A stretch of DNA of 64,000 nt. It comes from Echinarachnius parma. Lineage: Eukaryota; Echinodermata; Echinoidea; Clypeasteroida; Echinarachniidae. A program made the position numbers and the translations under genes. The stretch lies in NCBI GenBank assembly GCA_037951105.1, contig JBAMJV010007381.1:1-64000 (forward strand). Direction: 5' to 3'. This document shows positions 56,091 to 64,000 of the stretch, piece after piece (position 1 is the first letter of the stretch; every line of letters starts with the position of its first letter). The notes below the pieces were generated by a model, which saw only the letters and a list, made by a program, of their open reading frames with translations, made no database searches and was not told where the DNA came from.

Positions 56091-57203
56091 GATGATACCT
56101 ATACAATTATACATTTATATATATACATTATTTCAATAAAATAACAAAACGTAACTAAAGGTCTACAAACATAACACCATACTTATTTCCACAACCAATA
56201 TTAATTTATCAAATAAGATTTATATTACCTTTTTAAAAACATTATTACAATAACATTTTATAATATTAAGATCAATATTTGACTATACTTCTTAAAGATT
56301 ATTAATATTATCTAAGATACATCATTACCAAAAGACCAACGATGACAGTTTCTTGTTGGAAATCTTACAATTTAACGTAAACATGTTCATTAGATACGAT
56401 TATACCATTTTCAAATGGTAGCGCTGCATAATAGATGTTGTTTGTTATCTATTAATATATTGCCATTGTAGGTTATACAATCGTTTAAATATGGGTGATG
56501 TATGTGTCATATAACCAGAATTTGTACAAAATTGTTTTGCTTTTTTCTGTATAAAAAACAATAGGCATGTGACAAGAAAAGGCTGTGGTCCATATCACAA
56601 CAATAATTATGACAAATGTTATTAAAATAAAAGCATTATGAATATCAAACAAAATATACGTAGGCAAATAATCTTTTGAATGGATAATAAACAAATAAAA
56701 CGGGACATCTTACAATGAGATAGTAATGTGGTCGCTCCTTGTTAAAATCTCATGAATTGTTATACTTTTAAAAAGTAACAGATTTACATTATTTTCATCA
56801 AAATAACAGATTTACATTTCATCAAAAGTGTGTAAATATCAATATTTAGTGGAACGTTTGCACCCTTTTAGTGAAAATAATTTATTGCACTTAAAGAATT
56901 TTAGAATATGTGAGGGGTTTTCATTTCATTAATATAATCATGTTAGGCAAGAATATATGTATCACCTGCATAAAGAATACAATCACAATCACGGCAATAT
57001 CATTAAAATACAATAAAACAACGATGAATCTGAAGAAACAAAAAAAAATCTTTAATATAATCTAAATGTTCTTTGGAAAGACGTGACCCTTGCCCTGTAT
57101 TTCATTGCAATGTTATCCCTTATTAGATTATTTCTTAACACGTCCCATTTGATGTAAGTGCAATACTATCCATTTTTGCAATGTTTTAAATTTTCTTTGA
57201 AAG
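56091..57203. other. Intron 1, 3' end
   Basis: AT-rich and featureless. The acceptor is a pyrimidine-rich TTTTAAATTTTCTTTGAAAG ending at 57203. Confidence 0.55.
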
Positions 57204-57373
57204 ATGCTCCTCTTGGACTTGAGTCCAATGCCATCCCTGATTCGAGTCTAAGTGCATCTAGCGAGTATAATGCGGATCACGGAGCCAGACGGGGCCGGTT
57301 GAATGCGGTTCGTGTCGGTGACCAAAGGGGAGCATGGAGCGCCCTTACAAATGACGCAAATCAATGGATTCAG
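57204..57373 (+). CDS. Exon 2: N-terminal part of a discoidin (F5/8 type C) domain
   Basis: The 170-bp exon encodes 57 residues counting the split first codon. It opens DAPLGLESNAIPDSSLSASS and later has ARRGRLN, GAWSALTND and NQWIQ, the classic first half of an F5/8 C / discoidin domain (usual start C-x-x-PLGM-ESG-x-I, middle LTASS, end of this half W-x-P..D..QWLQVDLG). The usual leading cysteine is absent unless supplied elsewhere. The donor CAG/GTTAGAG leaves phase 0, where VDLG would be expected next; that exon was not found in the remaining 6.6 kb. Discoidin domains bind carbohydrates or lipids on cell surfaces and matrices. With exon 1 this predicts a secreted lectin-like protein. Confidence 0.85.
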
Positions 57374-58051
57374 GTTAGAGAAAGAATTGTTTTACATTAA
57401 CAAAGTTGAAATCTCTGTGGGAAATCAAAATATATGTCGTTATGTGGTTATAAATTATAGTTTTATCGTGAGACATTCATTGTTGGCAACGATGTTTGTT
57501 CAAACTCTAATGAAATGTTTCTTAACTTTATCATTTCAACTATATCATTACTATTTTAGTGTGTTGACTTTCTCAGCTTCCACTTCTCTGATGTATAAAT
57601 CTTACTGTTATTTAAAGGGTACCATCCCCCCCCCCCCCAAAAAAAAAAAAATTAAAACAAATTATTGTAGTCCATTCCATCAACAAGTTCACAAAAATAT
57701 GTTTCGAGAAAAAAAATATATAATTGGAAAACACATCACCAATTTTTAAGCATGCGTTCATGGGTCTGCATTTACGAAGACTACTTTGTCCAGAGCGAAC
57801 GAATCATCCGGGATTATCCAAACGTACGCATGAATAGAATTGGCGCACTCGCAAATGTTTAGCCCGTACGGAACCAGTTAATAAAAGTGGTTCCGTAAGT
57901 GGTGGTAATACATTGCTTCGTTTATGAATTACACAACCTGATGCAAATTGTTGGGTATCTATTTGATATCACAAAACGCTACCAAATCATTTTAGTATGT
58001 GTTGTTCTTTTGCCTGGTGGTCCCCTTTAACGTGCCTCCTAATAATAATAA
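57374..58051. other. Start of intron 2
   Basis: AT-rich, with a C-run and A-run near 57630. No coding exon for the rest of the discoidin domain (a VDLG-type start) is seen. Confidence 0.5.
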
Positions 58052-58319
58052 CTAGCAAATTACCCGTCACCAGATCTTTGAGTAAGATAATGTTGTATGT
58101 TGTATTTTTGTATTTCGTTATTTTTTGTATCTGTCCTGTAAAAAACATTTGGTCAATTAATGGAATCTCTGTTTGAATGGTTATGATATGATTTAATAAG
58201 TGTATAATTAAAAATACAATCTCATATTCACAGGCATATGCGTACACGGGGGGGGGGGGGGGGGGGGGGGGGTCAAATTCCACTTTGATGAAAAAGGGCT
58301 GTTTTGGGGTTTCCCCCCC

Positions 58320-59310
58320 CCCCCCCCTCAAAAACATATTCACGGACACCATGAACCCCCCTCACAAATTTTTCACCGACACCCCCGCCCCTTTTGAAAG
58401 AATCTTCACCAGTACCCCCTCTCGAGAAAATCTTCATCGACACCCCCCTCGCGTCGAAAAATATTCACCGACAACCCCCCCCCTCGAAAAATCTTCTCCT
58501 ACACCCCCACCACCCCCCTTCAAAAGAATCTTCACTGTTACCCCCTCTCGAAAAAATCTTTACTGACACCCCCCTAGAAAATTCTTCACCGACAACCCCC
58601 CCCTCCTCGAAAAATCTTCACAGACACCCCCCCCCCCCCCTTTCAAGATTCTTCACCGACACCCCCCCCCCCCCCCGGTGGTGATTCAATCTCATATTCA
58701 CAGGCATATGGGTACCCGGGTGGTTGGGGGGGGGGGGGAGGGTGTGGTTCAAATCCCCCTCAAAAAATATTCACGGACACCCACCCCCCTTACAAATTCT
58801 TCACCGACACTCTCCCTCGAAAATTCTTCACCGACAGCCCCCCCCCCCCTCCCCACTCGAAATACTTGACCGACACCCGACCCCTCAAAAATGTTGGTTG
58901 AGGAAATAACCACCCCCCCTCAAAAAATATTCACGGACACCCACTCCCCTCACAAATTCTTCAGCGACACCGAAAGAATCTTCACTGGTACCCCCTCTCG
59001 AAAAAATCTTCACTGACACCCCCCTCGAAAAATCCCCCACCCCCCTTCGAGATTCTTCACCAACATCCCTCCCCCCTTCGAAAGAGTCTTCACCGGTACC
59101 CCCTCTTGGAAAAATTGTCATCGACACCCCCCTCGAAAATTCGTCACCGCCCCCCCTCCCCCCTACGAAATATTTGACCGACACGTACCACCCTCGAAAA
59201 ATTCTTTACCGACACCCCCCTCGAAATACTTGACCAACACCCCCTCGAATTACTTGACCGACACCCCCCTCGAAATACTTGGCCGACACCCAGCCCCTGG
59301 AAAATTTTGG
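58320..59310. repeat. Minisatellite (about 25-30-bp units) inside Helitron 2
   Basis: About 35 degenerate units of the form TCGAAAAATCTTCACCGACA followed by a C-run. Variants have GAAAGAATCTTCACCGGTACC. A break with CAGGCATATGGGTACCCGG near 58702 repeats the start region (CAGGCATATGCGTACACGG, 58232), so the array itself was duplicated in two halves. Long frames here are artefacts. Confidence 0.85.
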
Positions 59311-59500
59311 TTGACGCAATAACCCCCCCCCCCCTACCCCCCCCCCCTTGTAAAAACCCTAGGTATGCTGCCAACGATCACATGTCAAACAATAAACAGT
59401 ATTAATTAAATCGTTGTCAAGTAGATCAATAACCCTAATTCCTTGCTCTTCTTGTTTACACATTATTTACAAAAAGCACACATTTTTTATACTTCAGTAC
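59311..59500. other. Transition within Helitron 2
   Basis: C-runs, then ordinary AT-rich sequence. No feature. Confidence 0.4.
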
Positions 59501-60169
59501 AACAAAGTATGCACTTCGAGTAAACATTTACAATTAGCCTTTATTCAGAAAATTAAACCAGTGACAGAGAGAAACCTATTTTGGTAGCCGTATACCTGTT
59601 TTGCCAATTTTGCGAATATCGTGTTGAAAATGTGAACAAAAATCACCGATCAAATTCAGTCGTGCATATACGGACATGTAAAATCACCCGAATGTGTGTA
59701 CAATGTAGTAGATTGTGCGTTGACAATGCACAGATGCCGGACCTACAATATTCCGCTATTCTGTATATAGTCTATGCAAATTCCCCGCCCGACGGTCGCT
59801 TTCGCTTTTGGAATGTACTGTTACCGTAGATTGTCTGAGCATGTAAGACATCAATGCGATGTATAATTCCGCCACAGAAACTGGCTGTACCCAGCATGTC
59901 TGTACGCAGTACTATATACCAATGCAAAACAGATCCCGTCCATCCCGTTTAGTGGACCAGCGAAATGTTCTGATATATCGCGAAATATAGTTAAAAAGGA
60001 TATCGCACATCTTGCGTACAAACGTCAGATCCATCGCCCAGCTAAAAATATACGCGAAAAGTACCGTGACGGACAGCAACACACGGACACCAACACCGTC
60101 CTCTTATTATAATAGGGAGTTTTCGCTAATGTGAACGAGAACGAGTTTCCCGTCCTAGAACGACCGTTT

Positions 60170-60394
60170 CAGGGTGGCCCAGAAATAACGGAACGGGGTA
60201 TTTGCCATTGTGATAATATGTTCACTGGATAGATAATCTTTTTAAAAGAAATTCGTTATTCCGAACACCCAAACAAAAACATTACTGTTGATGATATCAA
60301 AGTTCTTTTTTAAAGATTATCTATCCAGTGAACCTAGTCTGTATGTTTCTTTATAATGGAAAGTACCCCGTTCCGTTATTTCTGGGCCACCCTG
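60170..60394. mobile_element. 225-bp foldback MITE with CAGGGTGGCCCAGAAATAAC ends
   Basis: The first 32 bases are exactly or almost exactly mirrored at the right end (GGGCCACCCTG), and an inner pair CACTGGATAGATAATCTTT is mirrored too. TA follows the right end. The terminal words resemble those of the TIR element at 45847-55404, so they are probably related families. It sits 51 bp beyond Helitron 2. Confidence 0.85.
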
Positions 60395-60399
60395 TATAA

Positions 60400-60575
60400 G
60401 CAAATAATATGCGTATGACGTAATACTCCACGTTGGCACTGTTTAACAATAGTAACTAGGTCCGGTAAGCTCCGGCATACTTATCTTGCCGAACCTAGTT
60501 ACTATTGTTAAGTTTGCCAACGGGGAGTCTATACGTCATACGAATATTATTTGCATACATCACAGAAGCGGTCTA
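60400..60575. mobile_element. Second copy of the 180-bp foldback family, left end missing
   Basis: Related to 5663-5846: GCAAATAATATGCGTATGACG at the left, centre near CCGG, and ATTATTTGCATACATCACAG to GCGGTCTA at the right. The first ~20 bases of the left end are absent, replaced by the adjacent MITE. The arms are more diverged than in the 5.7-kb copy. The right arm keeps the octamer ATTTGCAT. Confidence 0.82.
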
Positions 60576-60664
60576 TTGAATGTAGTCAACCCGTGCTGTT
60601 CACTACCTGTTCGCTGCCTTTGAACCATTTTCGTTTTTAGTTAACGCGCGTTCAAAATGACGTC

Positions 60665-61372
60665 GTTCCCTTCTACACACAATCATGACAAACACTCACA
60701 CACACCTTACACTTTCAAACATACACATGCGCAAACACACGACCCGACTGAACTAACTCCAACACAGACACACACACACACACACATACACGCATTCAAT
60801 CACACAAAACACACACACACTTACACACACGTATACTCACACGCACAAACATCCACTCCCGCACGCACGCACGCACTCGCACTCAAACAAACAACAATGC
60901 ACACAAACACCCCACACATGCGCTCACACAAACACAAACCCTTACACACGCGTATACACACAAACACAACATTAAAACTCCCACACATACGCATACAGAT
61001 ACACAACACACACCCACACAAACACAAACACATGAATACACACTCACAAATGCACACAAACACCCACACACGCACATCCACACACACAAACACACACACT
61101 CATCCACGCGAGCACTCAAACAAACACAAACACACGCACACACTCAAACAAAAACCCATACCCGTAATACGCATACACACACGCACGCAGGCACTCGCAT
61201 TCCAACAAACAAAAACAAACACATATACACTCACAGACACACACACACGCACAAATGCGCACACACGTACACAAAGCCACAAACGCACACATTCAAACAC
61301 ACACGCATACACCAGTTACATAATCCACCACACATACACATACACACGTATAAAACACACACACACACACAT
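60665..61372. repeat. Imperfect CA-rich simple sequence (about 700 bp)
   Basis: Almost only A and C with scattered T and G, in CACACAAACACA style. It gives a 241-codon histidine/threonine-rich frame, which I read as an artefact of low complexity. Composition ends sharply at 61372. Confidence 0.85.
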
Positions 61373-61533
61373 AATATGTTGATACTTCTCTGATTACGTA
61401 ATTCTGAAGACGGTGCACTGGATTTTCCGACGAACCTGAAATCGGGCATGAACTAGTGCTCAGATTGGCCAGACGACGAGAGAGAACGTAAGTGACGTAA
61501 TTTCTCGCCTAAATGACGTCATTTCTTCTAGTA
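61373..61533. other. Unique spacer
   Basis: No gene. Contains AAATGACGTCATTT (61511-61524), a perfect palindrome with a CRE-type core. Confidence 0.45.
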
Positions 61534-61770
61534 GGGGCCACAAATATGGGTGTTCTCTGCAGTTTGGGGTACAATCGTTTTACTTGGCATACAAACTCCT
61601 TGGATCAAAAGAAGAAAATTTATCCAAAGAGACACTCTGTATCAATTATGGAAATTAGGCCGAATTTGCATAGATACAGAGTGTCTCTTTTGACGAATTT
61701 TCTTCTTTTGATCCAAGGAGTATGTATGCCAAGTAAAACAATCGTACCCCAAAATGCAGTCATGGACCCC
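61534..61770. mobile_element. 237-bp hairpin MITE
   Basis: GGGGTACAATCGTTTTACTT and the following 65 bases, including CTCCTTGGATCAAAAGAAG and AGAGACACTCTGTATC, are mirrored after a ~30-base loop. The outer similarity extends to GGGGCCA/TGGACCCC. No coding capacity. Target duplication not determined. Confidence 0.82.
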
Positions 61771-61878
61771 TTAACCACCCCACTGCTCGTCGTCCTCAGG
61801 TTTGCGAAAATACCGTAATATAGATAATAATACTGAAACATTTTTATATAGCGCATAACACATAAGCAAAGCTAATTA
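61771..61878. other. Short unassigned spacer
   Basis: No recognisable feature. Confidence 0.4.
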
Positions 61879-62302
61879 GGCGTCAGTGGTTGTTCTATCC
61901 CAAAAATCACGTATTTTACCTATGTTATACAACCCAAATGATGCAGAGCGACATTTTTGTGACACAAAATGTTCAAAAGTTAATTTATCATCAAAAGTGA
62001 CCCCTAAATTTCTACATATTCAGACTGAATGAACAGAAGTACCATCTAAATTCAGTGTCGATATTGGGTTGGTTAATCTGTGGCGAGAGGAGCCATGAAG
62101 AAATTCTTAATAAAGTCTTAATATGGTTGAGTTTCAGACCATTCATATGAGACCACTCCTTGACTGATCGCACACAATTAGATATTTCTATAGTGGCATC
62201 AACAACATCATTTCTATTGAAATACAATGTATAATTGCGTATCATCCGCATAGAACATCTTATGAATGGTATGAGAGTCAATAATTCTTTCTAGAGGTGA
62301 TG
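61879..62302 (-). pseudogene. LINE reverse transcriptase, later part (continues from 63842)
   Basis: Minus-strand reading gives TSPLERIIDSH, MFYADDTQLY (catalytic DD near 62240), a segment with HMNGLKLNH, and later LGVTFDDKLTFEHFVSQK, the order of palm and thumb motifs in a LINE ORF2. Small frameshifts are present near 62080. The preceding part is at 63842-64000; an inserted foldback element separates them. The element extends beyond the window on its 5' side. Confidence 0.85.
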
Positions 62303-62304
62303 TA

Positions 62305-63839
62305 AAACCCTCAAAAAAAGTTCGGAAACTCAACTTTGATCGATTATATCACTCTTATTGTCAAATTGTATTTTTTTCTTTTAGTGTCATTGCAATGCAT
62401 GATGATATCCCTTTAAAATGGTACATTATTTGTTATTTATTTCAAATCAGGGAATACGCAGTGCGTTTCAGAATAGAGGACAGTCAGAAGTCAAATGTCG
62501 CAAAATGGGCCGAAAGTATTCAATTGGGAAATTTGACTCTTGTGTCGTATTTTTTTTATCAACTTTGGTATCATTTTAAAGCCCATGTGTCTATCTTTTC
62601 AATACAATTATGTCCCTAACAATTTTATTAACAGGTTAAGTATGGTACAGCTGAATATGGGGAGGGCCGAAAGTGAAATGTTGCAAAATGCATTTCATTT
62701 TGTGAAATTGAAGGCGTTGCATCGAAAAACGACGATTGGAGGAGATGTTTTGGGGTTTTACGTTGCATAATCATCAGTCTATTTAACATCATATGAAAGC
62801 GTGTTTATTTTTCCTTAAAATCATGTCTCACCTGTAATAATTATGCTATTGGGGTGTGTGCAGTAAAACCGGATATGGGGGTCTATTAATGCTATGAATT
62901 TAAGACCGTGGCTTCTTGTTTCAAGATTCCGGTAAGATATTGTTGTATTAATCATAACTCTATCATCATTCCGTGTTGCACTATCAGAAAGCTCGTTAAT
63001 TTATCTTTAATATGATATCTCATTTGCAATGATTATGCTGAATGTGAGTGTGCAGTACAGGAAACTCACAAACTTGATGTATTGAAAATTCATCAAATTC
63101 CTCTAAACCTACGCAAACTGGCCAGAACTGGCATATTAGCGCCCTCTTTGACCGTGTAGGTATGCCCTTGTTGATATCAAACGGTAGAAAGTCGACATTG
63201 CAACGTGTCATTTTGAGCCCCATACATTTCGAGGTACTACACACACCTCAATCACATAACCACTATGAATGGGGCATTATTTTTTTGACAAATTAACACG
63301 CTTCAACATGATGTTGAATTTCATAATGATTATGTAAAGTAAAATACTAAAATATCCCCACAAAAAGTCGTTTTTGGATGCAACGCCTTCAATTTCACAC
63401 AATCAAATGCATTTTGTTTACATTTTGCTGTCGATCTTCCCCAATATTCACCTTTATTATATCTACCCGGCTTTCATAATCATTCCAAGTGAGGTGTCAT
63501 TGGAAAGATAATTAAATAGGCTTTTGTCTGACACCATTTTTAACAGTATTTCTTTATTGTCAAGATAAAAAATAATTTGAACTTGAGAAAGACCGTGATA
63601 TGGGTGTCAAACCTTCCAACTGAAGTTTTTTGGCGCATTTTGCGACATTTCACTTCTGACATTCCCCCATTCTCAAAATATACAGCGCATATATCGTGCT
63701 CGTGATGCTTACGAATTTGGTATCATTTTAAATAGGTATACACACTCTTTCAAGTGATACCAAATATAACCGTTATGATTTCATAAGAAAATAGATATAA
63801 TCGATCAAACTTGAGTTTCCGAACTTTTTTTGAGTGGTT
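62305..63839. mobile_element. 1.5-kb foldback element inserted in the LINE, TA target duplication
   Basis: Both ends carry CTCAAAAAAAGTTCGGAAAC (or complement), preceded by AAACC or AACCA next to TA (62303-62304 and 63840-63841). Removing the element with one TA restores the reverse transcriptase frame. Inside, GGCCGAAAGT, GTCGCAAAATG, TTGAAGGCGTTGCATC and their complements appear in both halves, so the whole element is an imperfect palindrome. No transposase frame is seen. Confidence 0.88.
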
Positions 63840-63841
63840 TA

Positions 63842-64000
63842 TATAGAGTGAATACAATTGGGCCTAGTACGGACCCCTGAGGGACCCCTTGAGAAATAGT
63901 ATGTCCGGATGACCGCTCGTTTCCAATCACTACTGTGTGAGCATGGTGAGTGCGCCTGGATAAATACGACTCTATCCACCTAAGTGCTTGCCCATTTACC
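63842..64000 (-). pseudogene. LINE reverse transcriptase, middle part (cut by window edge)
   Basis: The minus-strand frame includes NGQALRWIESYLSRRTH, then SQGVPQGSVLGPIVFTLY, the conserved motif before the palm aspartates. It continues at 61879-62302 after the inserted element. The PQGSVLGP motif is intact. Similarity is to the CR1/L2 group; different from the LINE at 4398 (GTKLGP motif). Confidence 0.88.

Larger units (their letters stand above)
58052..60118 (-). mobile_element. Non-autonomous Helitron, copy 2 (opposite orientation)
   Basis: On the minus strand it ends GACGGGTAAATTTGCTAG followed by T, as in Helitron 1, and starts TCCCTATTATAATAAG, close to Helitron 1's TCTATATTATAATAGG. 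Inner parts also match: a GTCAGATCCATCGCCCAGCT word, TTAGTGGACCAGCGAAATG, and CTGTACCCAGCATGTCTG. It lacks the LINE 3' end of copy 1 and gives its empty site. The base before the 5' TC is C rather than A, a small departure from the rule. It carries its own G/C-rich minisatellite instead of copy 1's insert. Confidence 0.82.

Noticed and set aside
55924..56139. 71-codon frame
   Set aside because: Lies entirely inside a small TIR element; no homology recognised.
60657..61382. 241-codon His/Thr-rich frame
   Set aside because: CA-rich low-complexity DNA without domain, splice or promoter evidence.
62440..62640. Next exon of the discoidin gene after a CAG acceptor
   Set aside because: The frame has no VDLG-type continuation and lies inside a foldback element.

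Overview
The window is animal nuclear DNA. The clearest cellular signal is a split gene for a secreted discoidin (F5/8 type C) domain protein. The rest is dense, mostly AT-rich repeat DNA with long G and C homopolymers and almost every class of eukaryotic mobile element: a Ty3/gypsy-type LTR element, LINEs, Helitrons, hAT-like and Harbinger-like TIR elements, and many long foldback elements. The short telomere-like hexamers are of the TTAGGG type. Repeat style and the discoidin exon suggest a marine invertebrate, perhaps a non-vertebrate deuterostome such as an echinoderm, hemichordate or amphioxus. That is a low-confidence guess; no species can be named from the sequence.

Layout. 0-10 kb: a hAT-like composite, an AT-rich satellite with a higher-order repeat, a LINE reverse transcriptase fragment on the minus strand, and a tandem duplication of about 2 kb whose first copy carries an extra 180-bp palindromic element. 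10-25.3 kb: first copy of a duplicated block, swollen by a nearly complete LTR retrotransposon (11115-22007), a 418-bp insertion full of small hairpins, and a Helitron. 26.4-28.8 kb: second copy of the block, which keeps the empty site for all three insertions. 29-39.4 kb: a degenerate tandem array holding several copies of a short conserved coding-like exon and two copies of a TATA promoter plus signal-peptide exon, broken up by hAT-like and Harbinger-like elements. 39.1-57.2 kb: a probable 18-kb intron holding hAT-like elements and a 9-kb LINE inserted in a small TIR element. 57.2 kb: the discoidin exon. 57.4-64 kb: a second Helitron in opposite orientation, several foldback elements, a CA-rich tract, and a minus-strand LINE fragment split by another foldback element.

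How the parts relate. The host gene appears to be exon 1 (39010-39064, signal peptide, phase 1) joined to exon 2 (57204-57373, N-terminal part of a discoidin domain, entered in phase 1). Its remaining exons would lie beyond the window. Most other coding potential belongs to mobile elements. Because parts of the window are duplicated, at least five insertions can be read as filled/empty pairs without any database, giving target-site duplications and element ends at single-base resolution. Two further insertions are confirmed because removing them restores an interrupted reading frame (13770-14976 in pol, 62305-63839 in a LINE), and a third because removing it restores an interrupted inverted arm (45996-55045).
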